From positions 1 to 64,000 of the forward strand of contig CAVUAN010000019.1 in NCBI GenBank assembly GCA_963739435.1: DNA of 64,000 nt. Direction: 5' to 3'. This DNA is from CAVUAN01 sp963739435. Its GTDB lineage: Bacteria; Acidobacteriota; Thermoanaerobaculia; UBA5066; Gp7-AA6. The notes under the pieces were generated by a model. That model saw only the letters and a list, made by a program, of their open reading frames with translations. It did not search any database and had not been told where the DNA came from. Position numbers and translations under genes: made by a program. How positions within the stretch are numbered: the stretch's first letter is position 1; every line of letters starts with the position of its first letter. Below, piece by piece: positions 50,859-60,717 of this stretch.

Positions 50859-52406
50859 TTGCTTCCTGAATTCTCAAACGAGCCCTTCACCGATTTCTCG
50901 ATCGAGGCCAACCGAAACGCCTTTCGCGCCGCCCTCGGCAAGATCGAGGCGCGACTGCCCGTCGTGGGCGAAAACCGCATCGGCGGCCGGCGGGTCGGGG
51001 CGGCGCGCACATTCGAGTCCGTCAACCCCTGCGACGCCAGGCAGGTCATCGGCCGCTTCCCGGAAGGCACGAAAGAGGACGCCGTTGCCGCCGTCGAAGC
51101 CGCCGAAAAGGCCTTCCCGGCCTGGAGCCGCGTCCCCCCAGCGGAACGGTCGGCCCTGCTTCAGCGCATTGCGGCCATCCTGCGAAAGCGCAAGCACGAA
51201 TTCTCGGCGATGATGGTGCTCGAGGAGTCCAAGTCCTGGGCCGAAGCCGACGGCGACACGGCCGAGGCGATCGACTTCGCCGAGTTCTACGCGCGCGAGA
51301 TGGAGCGGCTGGCGCAGCCTCAACCCCTCACGCCGTACCCCGGGGAGAAGAACGAGCTCGTCTTCATTCCTCTGGGCGTCTGCGCCGTGATCCCGCCCTG
51401 GAACTTCCCGCTGGCGATCCTCTGCGGCATGACGACTGCCGCCCTCGTGACGGGCAACACGGTCGTGCTCAAGCCTTCCTCCGACGCGGCCGGAATCGCG
51501 ACGATGTTCGTCGAGGCCTGCGAGGAGGCGGGGACGCCGGCCGGCGTCTTAAACTTCATCACGGGCGGCGGCCGCACGGCCGGCAACGCCCTGGTCGAGC
51601 ACCCGAAGACGCGACTGGTCGCCTTTACCGGCTCGCGCGAGGTGGGAGTCGAGATCAGCGAGAAGGCGGGCAAAGTCGTTCCCGGACAGATCTGGATCAA
51701 GCGCGCCGTGCTCGAGATGGGCGGCAAGGACTTCATCCTCGTCGACGAAACGGCCGACATCGAGGAGGCGGCGAGCGGCATCGTCGCCGCGGCGTTCGGC
51801 TTCCAGGGCCAGAAGTGCTCGGCGTGCTCGCGGGTGATCGTCCACGAGAAGGTGCACGACGCGTTGCTCGAGAAGGTCGTCGCCCGGACGAAGGCCCTCT
51901 CCGTGGGCGACGTACGCGACCCGAAGAACACCGTCGGCGCCGTCATCAACGCGGCGGCCCAGAAGAAAATCCTCGACTACGTTGCGATTGGCCGCCAGGA
52001 AGGCAAGGTCGTCGCTGGAGGCGAGGCCGGGCCGGCCCAGGGCTACTTCGTGATGCCCACCGTCGTGGACGGCATCCGGCCCTCGCACCGGCTGGCACGG
52101 GAGGAGATCTTCGGCCCGGTGCTCGCGGTGCTTTCGGTCAAGAGCTTCGAGGAGGGAATCGCCGTCGCCAACGACACGGAATACGGCCTGACGGGCGCCC
52201 TCTACTCGCGCGACCGGGAGAGACTGACGCGCGGGAAACGCGAGCTGTTCTGCGGCAACCTGTATCTCAACCGCAAGTGCACGGGAGCGCTCGTCGGCGT
52301 TCATCCGTTCGGCGGCTTCAACATGTCCGGCACGGACTCGAAGGCCGGCGGTCGCGAGTATCTGTATCTCTTCACGCAGGCCAAGGCGATCTCGGAAAAA
52401 CTCTAG
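50859..52406 (+). CDS. L-glutamate gamma-semialdehyde (P5C) dehydrogenase
   Basis: This enzyme oxidises glutamate semialdehyde to glutamate with NAD in proline breakdown. The 515-residue protein starts at a TTG with GGAGG before it. Motifs are PPWNFPLAILCGMTTAAL, VLKPSSDAAGIATMF, the Glu in VLEMGGKDFILVDE, the catalytic Cys in FGFQGQKCSACSRVIVH, and EEIFGPVLAVL. The FQGQKCSACSR pattern marks the RocA/PruA group. No proline dehydrogenase is near. Confidence 0.93.
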   Translation: MLPEFSNEPFTDFSIEANRNAFRAALGKIEARLPVVGENRIGGRRVGAARTFESVNPCDARQVIGRFPEGTKEDAVAAVEAAEKAFPAWSRVPPAERSALLQRIAAILRKRKHEFSAMMVLEESKSWAEADGDTAEAIDFAEFYAREMERLAQPQPLTPYPGEKNELVFIPLGVCAVIPPWNFPLAILCGMTTAALVTGNTVVLKPSSDAAGIATMFVEACEEAGTPAGVLNFITGGGRTAGNALVEHPKTRLVAFTGSREVGVEISEKAGKVVPGQIWIKRAVLEMGGKDFILVDETADIEEAASGIVAAAFGFQGQKCSACSRVIVHEKVHDALLEKVVARTKALSVGDVRDPKNTVGAVINAAAQKKILDYVAIGRQEGKVVAGGEAGPAQGYFVMPTVVDGIRPSHRLAREEIFGPVLAVLSVKSFEEGIAVANDTEYGLTGALYSRDRERLTRGKRELFCGNLYLNRKCTGALVGVHPFGGFNMSGTDSKAGGREYLYLFTQAKAISEKL

Positions 52407-52419
52407 AGGAGGAGAAACC

Positions 52420-52608
52420 ATGTTCGGTGGCTACAGCCTCATCGGTCTCATCGTCCTGGTTCTCGACATCATCGCTCTCGTCAAGCTCCTTCAGAGCGGC
52501 GCCGACACCGGCAGCAAGATCCTCTGGGCGATCCTCATCATCTTTCTGCCGATCCTGGGCATGATCCTGTATTTCCTGATGGGTCCCGGCCGCAGTAAGG
52601 CTCTGTGA
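52420..52608 (+). CDS. Small membrane protein, PLDc_N-like
   Basis: This 62-residue protein has two helices (LIGLIVLVLDIIALVKLLQ and ILWAILIIFLPILGMILYFLMG) and ends with the short GPGRSKAL tail. This is the pattern of phospholipase D-nuclease N-terminal domains as stand-alone proteins. A strong GGAGG precedes it. The GTG of the next gene overlaps its stop. Confidence 0.85.
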   Translation: MFGGYSLIGLIVLVLDIIALVKLLQSGADTGSKILWAILIIFLPILGMILYFLMGPGRSKAL

Positions 52609-53892
52609 CGTCCGAGGGCTCCTTTCCGCGCGCGGCGCGGCGCTTCGACTCGGTCGGTTTCTCAGAGATCGTCCAGGTCCGCAACCGGGTGCTGGCGCTG
52701 CTCGCGCAGGGCCACAAGGTCTGGCGCTTCGAAGGCGGCGAGCCCTACATGCCGACGCCGCAGCCCATCAAGGACGCGATGGCGGCGGCTCTCGCGCGAA
52801 ACGAGACCCGGTACGCCCCGTCCTCGGGCGTCGAGGAGCTGCGCCGAGCCATCGTCGAGAAGGTGCTCCGGAAGAACGGCATCCCGGCCGACCCGGAGAG
52901 CCCCATCGTCACCAACGGCGGCATGCACGGTCTCTTCGCCGCCTTCGCGACCCTTCTCGATCCGGGCGACGAGGTCCTGATGTTCTCGCCGTATTGGACG
53001 CCGATCGTGGACGTGGTCGTCTACCACGGCGCGTCGCCGGCGCTCGTCCCGACGGTGAAGGCGCGCGCCGAGGGCCTGACGGCCGCGCTGGCGAGATGCC
53101 ATCACGCCGAAGACGAAGGTCCTCTACTGGAACTCGCCCGCGAACCCGACAGGCGATGTCTTCTCTCGGGCCGAGGTCGAGGAAGTCTGCGCCTTTGCTC
53201 GCGACCGCGGGCTTGCAGTGATCTCGGACGAGGCCTACGAGGACTTGATCTACGAGGGCGAGGGGCACGTCTCGCCGGCCTCCTTCCCCGGTATGGCCGA
53301 GCGAACCCTCTCGGTCTTCACTCTCTCCAAGACCTATTCCATGACGGGCTGGCGCGCCGGCTACGTGATCGTGCCCGAGCGCTGGCGCACCGCCATGCGC
53401 ACGGTCGTGCTCTACTCGATCAACGGCGTCTCGACGCCCACCCAGTGGGCGATGCTCGAGGCCCTGAGGTTGCCGGATGGTTTCTTGAAGGAGGCGCATG
53501 CGGGCTACCGCAAACGCCGCGACCGTCTGGTCGCCGGCCTGCGCGACGCGGGCTTTTCAATCGAGACCCCGCGCGCGGCCCTCTACCTCTTCCCCAGGGC
53601 CCCGGCCGCTCTGGGTACCGACTCGAAGAGCGCCGCCAAAGAGCTGCTCGACCGAGCCCGTGTGGCGACTGTCCCTGGCATCGTCTTCGGCCCCGAAGGC
53701 GAAGGCCACCTGCGGTTCTCCTTCTCCGTCGCCGAAGAGATGATCACCGGCGGCGTCGAGGCGCTGCGGGCTTTCGCCGCGACACCGCTTCGCGATAGGA
53801 GTTGTCCCAGGTCGGGGCATCGCGATTCAGGCTGCCATCCGCCGAAAAGCGCGAGCGTTACGAGGACTCCTGCGCGCCTGGAGCGAGGGTGA
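52605..53892 (+). CDS. Class I/II PLP-dependent aminotransferase, frameshifted
   Basis: The start is a GTG overlapping the upstream stop (GTGA). Family parts are FEGGEPYMPTPQPI, NGGMHGLFAAFATLLDPGDEVLMFSPYW, NSPANPTGDVFS, ISDEAYEDLIYEG, and the PLP lysine in FTLSKTYSMTGWRAGYV. The frame changes near 53095, in a run of Gs and Cs. The C-terminus after AFAATPLRD looks non-coding, so a second indel may hide the real stop near 53800. The fold resembles aspartate-type aminotransferases; the substrate is not predicted. Confidence 0.88.
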
Positions 53893-53914
53893 CCCGGAGG
53901 CGCTCAAAGAGCTG

Positions 53915-54401
53915 ATGCCGCTCGTCTACGGCGAGCTTCGCCGGAGAGCAACGGCGCAGATGCGGCGGGAGCGCTCCGGCCACACCCTTCAGCCCACGGC
54001 CCTGGTCCACGAGGCGTACCTCAAGCTCGTCGACCAGAAGGGCGTCCAATGGCAAAACCGCGCTCACTTCTTCGGTGTGGCGGCCCGCGCCATGCGGGAG
54101 ATCCTCGTGGATCACGCCCGAGCCCGGGCCGCCAACAAGCGTGGAGGTCTGCAGACTCGCCTGTCGTTGGATGACGTGACCATTTCCACCGGTCCGCCGA
54201 CCCTCGACATCCTGGCCCTCGACATGGCTCTCGACCGTCTCGCCGCGCTCGATGAAAGGCAGGCCCACCTCGGTCGAGCTTCGCGTCTTTTCGGGCCTCA
54301 CGATCGACGAGAGCGCCGAGGTGCTGGGCTGCTCCCAAGCCACGGTCAGCCGAGACTGGAAGCACGCCCAGGCCTGGCTTCGCCGGACGCTGGCCGGATG
54401 A
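53915..54401 (+). CDS. ECF sigma factor of the TIGR02999 type, frameshifted
   Basis: Region 2 is visible in PEALKELMPLVYGELRRRATAQMRRERSGHTLQPTALVHEAYLKLVD, and HFFGVAARAMREILVDHARARAANKRGG is a family hallmark. Region 4 lies in another frame (LTIDESAEVLGCSQATVSRDWKHAQAWL), with the frame change near 54270. The coding sequence clearly begins upstream of the ATG at 53915 (RGLLRAWSEGD), but no standard start is visible there. Such factors usually sit beside kinase genes like the one at 55.1 kb. Confidence 0.85.
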
Positions 54402-54414
54402 GGGTCAGCCGAGA

Positions 54415-54879
54415 TCAGTCCGGGTTGCGCGAGATCAACACGAGGTGGCCCGTGATGGCGGTGCCCGGATCCGTCTGGATGCTCCAAAGCTCCGAGCCAT
54501 CCTTGTTCTGGATGACATTAAAGTGGAGCGCGAAAGGCGGCCCCGGAAGGTTGACGGTGATACTGCCCGTGCAGTCGGGGTTGACCGTAACGGCGTCGTG
54601 TCCGGTGTCTATGAGCGGAACGATCGTCCCGTTCAGGCTCTGCGTTCCCGAGCCTGCGCAGCTCCCCTTTCCGTCGCAAGCGACGCGGGCAACCGCCGCA
54701 TAGGGCCCGACGAAGGGGCCTGCCGTCATGAAACCGGTGAAGGTCCCGGCATAGACGCCTCTGGCGTCTCTCAGGGTGCATCTGTCATCGGCGCGGGCTT
54801 GCGAAGCCGAAAGGAGTACAAAGAGGAACAGAGTGCAGAGGCTGAGTGCCGCCTTCCTGGAGAGGATGTTTCGAAACAT
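54415..54879 (-). CDS. Secreted protein of unknown function
   Basis: This 154-residue protein has a signal peptide (ALSLCTLFLFVLLSASQARA, then DDRC). The mature part has repeated small beta-type motifs (GTFTGFMTAGPFVGPYAAV, ARVACDGKGSC, SLNGTIVPL, CTGSITVNLPG) and four Cys, likely disulfide-linked. No family is named with confidence. It is convergent with the ECF gene (13 bases) and divergent from a kinase gene. Confidence 0.75.
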   Translation of the reverse strand: MFRNILSRKAALSLCTLFLFVLLSASQARADDRCTLRDARGVYAGTFTGFMTAGPFVGPYAAVARVACDGKGSCAGSGTQSLNGTIVPLIDTGHDAVTVNPDCTGSITVNLPGPPFALHFNVIQNKDGSELWSIQTDPGTAITGHLVLISRNPD

Positions 54880-55072
54880 GGGAGCCTCCTTCTATTGCGG
54901 TAACGGAAACCGCTCCTTGCCAGACGCCTGCATTGACCTTTCCCTGCTTGTGGATGCGAGAATGGCGGCTGGATCACCTCATCCTTTTCTCTGTGGTCAA
55001 TGATTCTCTCGACCGCGAAGGGAGGGCGGGCTTCCCCGCCACCCTGGGAGTGGCGGAATTAAGACGTCTGCC

Positions 55073-57615
55073 ATGACGCTGGAGCGGTTTCAGAAGTCCA
55101 AGGAGCTCTTCGACCAGGCGCTCGAACGACCGGCCTCGGAGCGTGCCTCCTTCCTGGGCCGTGCCTGCGGCGACGACACGGAGCTGCGGCGAGAAGTCGA
55201 GTCTCTCCTCGCTTTCGCAGCAAACGAGGACAGCTTCCTTGACCCGAGCCACCTGCCAACCCTCGACCTGGAAGAACCCGTCGGGGAGGCTGGTTGGAGC
55301 GGCGCTCCCCAGCGCATCGGCCCTTACAGCGTCGTCCGGGAGATCGGCCACGGCGGCATGGGTACGGTCTATCTGGCGATTCAGTCCGGCGACGGTTTCG
55401 AGAAGAGAGTCGCACTGAAGATCATCCGCCGGGGGATGGACACGGAATTCGTCGTCCGGCTCTTTCTGGCCGAACGGCGCATTCTGGCCTCCCTCGAGCA
55501 CCCCAACATCGCGCGCCTCTACGACGGCGGCGCGACGGAGGACGGCCTGCCCTGGTTCGCCATGGAATACATCGAGGGAGAACACCTGCAGAACTACTGC
55601 GACTCACGCCACTTGACTGTTCGCGCGCGCCTGGCTCTCTTCCAGCAGATTCTGCGCCGGCGTCCAGTACGCTCACCAGGCCCTCATCGTCCACCGCGAC
55701 ATCAAGCCCGGCAACATTCTCGTCACCGCTGAGGGCACGCCCAAGCTCCTCGACTTCGGCCTGGCCAAGCTGCTTCACTCCGACGCGTCCGCCCAGACAG
55801 TGGAGTTGACAGCCGCCAGGACCAGGGCCTTTACGCCGCAGTACGCGAGTCCCGAGCAGGTGCGGGGCGAGAGGATCACGACGGCAACCGATGTCTTCTC
55901 CCTGGGCCTCGTCCTGTATCAGCTTCTTGCGGGTTGTCACCCCCATCGCGAGGACATGTCGTCGACCGAGTCGCTTCTGGCTGCGATTTGCGAGAAGGAG
56001 GTTCGTCCCCCGAGCGCCTGCGCTGCAGCGCGTCTTGCCCGTGAGCTGAAGGGCGATCTCGACACGATCGTCTTGACGGCTCTCCAGAAGGAGCCTCAGA
56101 GACGGTACGCTTCCGTCGAGCGGCTCAGCCAGGACATCCGCAGATATCTGGAAGGGCTCCCGGTCACGGCTCGCCCCGACACGCTCTTCTACCGTGCGGA
56201 CAAGTTCGTTCGCCGCCATCGTGTGGCCGTGGCGGCCGGGCTGCTGGTTGCGGTCTCCCTGGTCGGCGGAGCGGGAGTGGCCGTCTTCGAGGCCAGGCGA
56301 TCCCGGCAGAGTGAGGCGCTGGCACAGAAACGATTCAACGACGTTCGAAGGCTCGCGAACGAGTATCTCTTCGAGTTTCACGACGCGATCCGCAACCTGC
56401 CGGGCGCGACTCCCGCTCGTCTGCTGTCATCCGGCGAGGTCTCGAGTACCTCGACCGCCTGCTCACCGACGCCGGCGACGACCCGGCGCTGATGATGGAG
56501 CTGGCGGCGGTGTATGAGCGCCTGGAGAGCTGCAGGCCGGAGGGAGGCCGGGCAGCTCGAGTCGAACCTCGGCGACAACAGGGAGGCCGTGACGAGCTTC
56601 GAGAAGGCGGTGGCGCTGCGCGAGAGGGTCGTTGCCCGTGTGCCAGGCGGACTTGCAGAGGGACGCGCCCTCGCCAACGCCTATGGGAAGCTCGCGCTCG
56701 CCCGGGCTCACGCCCTCCTTCCGGCCGCGACCAGCACGCCTCTCTTCGAGAAGGCGCACGCCATCCTGGCGGATGTTGTTTCCAGAGCGCCCTTCGACCG
56801 CGGTGCCATCCGGGACCTCGCCTTCGAATCATCGGCTTCTCGCCGCCCTGTACGACGCGCTCGGCGAGCCCCAGAAGGCTCTGGAGGCCACTCGAGAGGA
56901 GGCTCGCCTCTTCGGCCGCCTCGCGGAGGAGGATCCCGGCAACGAAGCGGATCGTCGGCAAAGCGGCATCGCTCTCCGAAACCTCGGATCGAGCCTCCCC
57001 GCGGCCGCGGGCGCTCCGCTCCTCCAGAAGGCTCTCGAAACCGCCGAAGAGCTGCTTCGGAGAGACCCCGTGAGCACCGAGCGGCAGCTCGATTCTGGCC
57101 GACGCCTTGAGCGCCCTCGGAACGAACGCCTCCGCGCGAAAGGACTATGACAGCGCGGAGAAGCAATCTCCGACGTGCCCTCGCGATTCGGATCGAGGTC
57201 GCTGGAAGGGATGTTCTTGACGCGCGGCCAATGACCGGGCTCGGCGTATTCGCATCTCGGGCTCGCGCGGCTCGAGCTGTCGCGAGAGCGGCTCGAGCGT
57301 GCCGCTGAGGAGGCCGCGAGCGGACTCGACATCATTGAACGGTTTCGCGCCAGGCATCCGGACGATCTGCGCGCGCGCAGCATGCAGACGAGTCTTCTTG
57401 CGACTCTCGCCGCCGTTCGGGAGGCGCAGGCGAAGGGAGTGACGTCCCTGGATCGTCGCGACCGCCTGACGGAGGCCCGCGACCTCTACAAGAGAAGCCG
57501 AACGCTCTGTGAGGAATTCGTCGAGACAGCACCGCGGGCGGCAAAACAGGCAGCAGCGTTCGGGCGCGACGTTGAGCGCTGCGAGGCCGCGCTCGTGGCC
57601 CTTCCGGCGCACTGA
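55073..57615 (+). CDS. Ser/Thr protein kinase with TPR C-terminus, many frameshifts
   Basis: The N-terminus (RFQKSKELFDQALERPASERASFLGRACGDD) is typical of kinases paired with TIGR02999 sigma factors. Kinase motifs are IGHGGMGTVYLAIQ, KRVALKIIRRG, HRDIKPGNILV, LLDFGLAKLL and SPEQVRG, followed by a transmembrane helix (VAVAAGLLVAVSLVGGAGVAV). TPR-like helices continue (NREAVTSFEKAVALRERVV, LLAALYDALGEPQKALEATREEA) to the end at 57615. Frame changes occur near 55660, 56425, 56545, 56830, 57090 and 57230. The gene is whole apart from these, suggesting indel errors. Confidence 0.8.
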
Positions 57616-57625
57616 CGGCGGCGCC

Positions 57626-58396
57626 CTAACGCTTGTAGGCGGAGGGGCGGCGGTCGTTCAAGGCCGGGAACCGGGCGCGCAGCTTCTGGACGACCTCGGG
57701 ATCCACCGAGGCGAGGAGGACTCCCTCCTCGGAGCCGCCCTCGACCAGCGTCTCGCCGAGCGGCGCGATCACGGCCGACTCGCCCGTGTAGTGCAGGTCG
57801 CCGCCGTCGCCCACGCGGTTGACGCCGGCCACGTACGCCTGGTTCTCGATCGCGCGCGCCCGCAGGAGCGTGCGCCAGTGATCGCGGCGCAGCTCCGGCC
57901 AGTTCGCCGGGACGACGAAGAGATCGGTCTCGGCGGCCGCGAGCCGGAAGGGCTCGGGGAACCGCAGGTCGTAGCAGATGAGCGGTGTCACGCGCACGCC
58001 GTCGATCGAGACGGTGACGACGCGGTCGCCCGGGGCATAGTGCTTATCCTCCCCGGCGTAGGAGAACGGGTGGATCTTGGCATAACGCGCGGCCGTGCCC
58101 TTCGGCGACACGACGAGCGCCATGTTGCGCGGCCGCGGCGTGCCGGCCTCGGGGACCGAGGCGATGATCCAGAGATCGAGAGCCTTGGCCTGCGCCTCGA
58201 GAAAGGTCTCGGACTCTCCTCCGGGCGCCTGGGCGAGCCGGCCCGCGTCCATGGAGAAGCCGGTCGAGAACATCTCCGGCAGCACGGCCAGCCGGGCCCC
58301 CGCCGTGGCCGCCCCTTCCAGCAGCTGCGCGGCGCGCCGGTGGTTCTCCGACACGTTCTCCCAGGCGATGTCGAGCTGGAGGAGGGCTACTTCCAA
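57626..58396 (-). CDS. Omega-amidase of the nitrilase superfamily (YafV/MtnU-like)
   Basis: This enzyme hydrolyses 2-oxoglutaramate or 2-oxosuccinamate, the by-products of glutamine and asparagine transaminases. From the TTG at 58396 it has 256 residues, the same as E. coli YafV. The catalytic triad is Glu in LPEMFSTGF, Lys in AKIHPFSYAGEDKHY, and Cys in LICYDLRFPE. The start overlaps the aminotransferase stop by about 10 bases. That pairing, a glutamine-dependent transaminase plus omega-amidase, is known from methionine salvage. Confidence 0.9.
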   Translation of the reverse strand: MEVALLQLDIAWENVSENHRRAAQLLEGAATAGARLAVLPEMFSTGFSMDAGRLAQAPGGESETFLEAQAKALDLWIIASVPEAGTPRPRNMALVVSPKGTAARYAKIHPFSYAGEDKHYAPGDRVVTVSIDGVRVTPLICYDLRFPEPFRLAAAETDLFVVPANWPELRRDHWRTLLRARAIENQAYVAGVNRVGDGGDLHYTGESAVIAPLGETLVEGGSEEGVLLASVDPEVVQKLRARFPALNDRRPSAYKR

Positions 58397-59546
58397 AGCT
58401 TCTGGAGCCTCTTGACGGCGTTCTCGAGGCTCTCCTGCCTCTTGCAGAAAGCAAACCGCACGTAGGTCTTTCCGTGCTGCGTGTTGTCGTAGAAAAAGGT
58501 GGGCGGGATCGCCGCGACCCCGATTTCGTAGATCAGGTGCCGGCAGAACGAGACGTCGTCCTCGAACCCGAACATCCGGAAGTCCGCGCAGATGAAGTAC
58601 CCGCCGGCCGGGACCGAGACCTTGAAGCCGATCTGGCGCAGCGCTTCGACCATGTAATCGCGCTTGGCCTTGTAGCTGGAGAGCAGCTCTGCGTAGTACT
58701 CGAGCGGCGCTTCGAGCGCGGCCGCTGCGCCGTACTGCAGCGGCGTCGCCGTCGAAAAGGTGATGAACTGGTGGGCCGACCGAATCGCCTCGGTCAGGTT
58801 CGGCGGAGCGCCTGCCCAGCCGATCTTCCAGCCCGTCAGCGAAAAGGTCTTTCCGAAGCTCGAGATCGTGATCGTCCGCTCGCGCATGCCCGGCAACGTC
58901 GCCATCGGGATGTGCTTGCCGTCGTAGACGAGGTGCTCGTAGACCTCGTCGGTCAGGCAGACGACGTCGTTCTGGATGCAGAGGTTCGCGATCGTCTCGA
59001 GCTCGGCGAAGTGAAAGACCTTGCCCGTCGGGTTGTGCGGCGAGTTCAAGATGAGCACCCGGGTCTTCGGCGAGAACGCCGCCTTGAGCTCCTCCGGGCT
59101 GTAGTGCCAATCGGGGCCGTAGAGCGTCACGATGCGCGGGACGGCGCCGGCCATCCGCACGGCTCGGCTTGTAGCAAGTCGTAGTAGGGCTCGAAGAGGA
59201 TGACCTCGTCGCCCGGTTCGCAGAGGCCCTGGATCGCCGCGAAGATCGCCTCGGTCGCCCCCGAGGTCACCGTCCACTCGGTGTCCACCGCGTAGTCGAG
59301 CGCGTAGTCGCGCTTGTACTTGGCGGCGAGAGCCTCGTGGAGCTCGGGGATGCCCGTCATCCGGGCGTACTGGCCCTCGCCCGCCCGGATCGCCGCCAGC
59401 GCCGCGTTCTTCGCAAAGTCCGGCCCGTCGAAGTCCGGGAAGCCCTGCGCGAGATTGACGGCGCCCTGGTCGTTGGCCAGGCGCGTCATCTCGGCGAAAA
59501 TCGTCGTCCCGAGCCCCTTCAGTTTCTTGAGAGCCGTCGGCCGCAC
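58387..59546 (-). CDS. PLP-dependent aminotransferase (methionine/glutamine-type), frameshifted
   Basis: The protein starts MRPTALKKLKGLGTTIFAEMTRLAN and continues NLAQGFPDFDGPDF, the usual start of the YbdL/KAT group. It has TSGATEAIFAAIQGLCEPGDEVILFEPYYD, NSPHNPTGKVF, LTDEVYEHLVYDG, and the PLP lysine in SSFGKTFSLTGWKIGWAG. A frame change occurs near 59165. With the overlapping omega-amidase it likely regenerates methionine from 2-oxo-4-methylthiobutyrate using glutamine. The role is inferred from the pair. Confidence 0.88.
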
Positions 59547-59602
59547 GGAAGGATGATAACCGCTCGGCCGGTTGATATCCTGCCCGCCGCGAAAGGAAAC
59601 CC

Positions 59603-60556
59603 ATGCCTCCGTCGAAGTCCCACTACCGCGTCGCCATCGTCGGATCCGGCCCGGCCGGCTGGACGGCCGCGCTGTATGCCGCGCGGGCAGACCTGGCGCC
59701 CGTCGTTTTCGAGGGCCCGCAGCCCGGCGGACAGCTCACGATCACGACCGAGGTCGAGAATTACCCGGGCTACCGCAACGGCGTGCAGGGGCCCGAGATG
59801 ATGGAGGACTTCAAGGAGCAGGCCAAGCGCTTCGGCACCGAAGTCGTCCTCGACACCGTCACGGACGTCGAGTTCGGAAAGCGCCCGTTTCGTCTCACCC
59901 TCGACGCCGGCGGCAGCGTCACCGCCGACGCCGTGATCGTCTCGACGGGAGCCACGGCCAAGCTGCTGGGCCTGCCCTCGGAGATGCAGCACATGGGCCA
60001 CGGCGTCTCCGCCTGCGCCACGTGCGACGGGTTCTTCTTCAAGGGCAAGGAGGTCGCGGTCGTGGGCGGCGGCGACACGGCCATGGAGGAGTCGAACTTC
60101 CTGACGAAGTTCGCCAGCAAGGTCACGATCATTCACCGCAGCGAGAAGTTCCGGGCCTCGAAGATCATGCTCGACCGCGCCCGCAAGAACCCGAAGATCG
60201 CCTGGAAGCTCAACGCCGGGGTCGAGGAGGTCCACGGCGGCGAAGGCGGCATCATGGCGCTGACCTTGAAGGACACCCGGACCGGCCAGACCTCGCACTT
60301 CGAAACGGGCGGCCTCTTCGTCGCGATCGGCCACTCGCCCAACACCGACATCTTCAAGGGAAAGCTCGAGATGAACGAAGTCGGGTATCTCAAGGTGAAG
60401 CACCCCTCGACCCAGACCTCCGTCGAGGGCGTCTTCGCCGCCGGCGACGTGGCCGACCCGACCTACCGGCAGGCGGTTTCGGCGGCGGGCGAGGGCTGCA
60501 AGGCCGCCATCGACGCCGAGCGCTGGCTCGCCGCGCAGGGAATCCACGGCGCTTGA
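59603..60556 (+). CDS. trxB: Thioredoxin reductase
   Basis: This 317-residue flavoprotein reduces thioredoxin with NADPH. The FAD motif is AIVGSGPAGWTAALYAARA. The redox Cys pair is CATC in GVSACATCDGFFF. The NADPH motif is VVGGGDTAMEE with HRSEKFRASK, and FAAGDVADPTYRQAVSAAGEGCKAA is the C-terminal FAD contact. AAAGGAAAC precedes the ATG. It is divergent from the aminotransferase gene. Confidence 0.96.
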   Translation: MPPSKSHYRVAIVGSGPAGWTAALYAARADLAPVVFEGPQPGGQLTITTEVENYPGYRNGVQGPEMMEDFKEQAKRFGTEVVLDTVTDVEFGKRPFRLTLDAGGSVTADAVIVSTGATAKLLGLPSEMQHMGHGVSACATCDGFFFKGKEVAVVGGGDTAMEESNFLTKFASKVTIIHRSEKFRASKIMLDRARKNPKIAWKLNAGVEEVHGGEGGIMALTLKDTRTGQTSHFETGGLFVAIGHSPNTDIFKGKLEMNEVGYLKVKHPSTQTSVEGVFAAGDVADPTYRQAVSAAGEGCKAAIDAERWLAAQGIHGA

Positions 60557-60678
60557 ACGCGCCGGAGGACGACCCGCGCAACACGCCCTTCTCGGCGATC
60601 CTGCGCTACGTGCTCGGTTTCATGGGCGCTATGGCGCTCGCGGCCTTCGCGGCCGTCTGGCTGCTCCGGCACTGCTGA
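60553..60678 (+). CDS. Very small single-helix membrane protein
   Basis: A 41-residue frame begins at a TTG that overlaps the trxB stop (TTGA). It has a charged start (NAPEDDPRNTPFSAIL) and one helix (VLGFMGAMALAAFAAVWLL), and ends RHC. The overlap, with GCC-rich codons typical of the neighbours, argues it is real, but it has no known family. Confidence 0.4.
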   Translation: MNAPEDDPRNTPFSAILRYVLGFMGAMALAAFAAVWLLRHC

Positions 60679-60717
60679 AAACTCTGCCTCCCGATCTCCC
60701 GTAAGATCCCAAACACC

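Noticed and set aside
59572..60678. A 368-codon frame overlapping trxB in another frame
   Set aside because: The trxB frame carries all flavoprotein motifs. Only the last 42 codons of the other frame, after the trxB stop, may be a real small gene, and they were listed separately.
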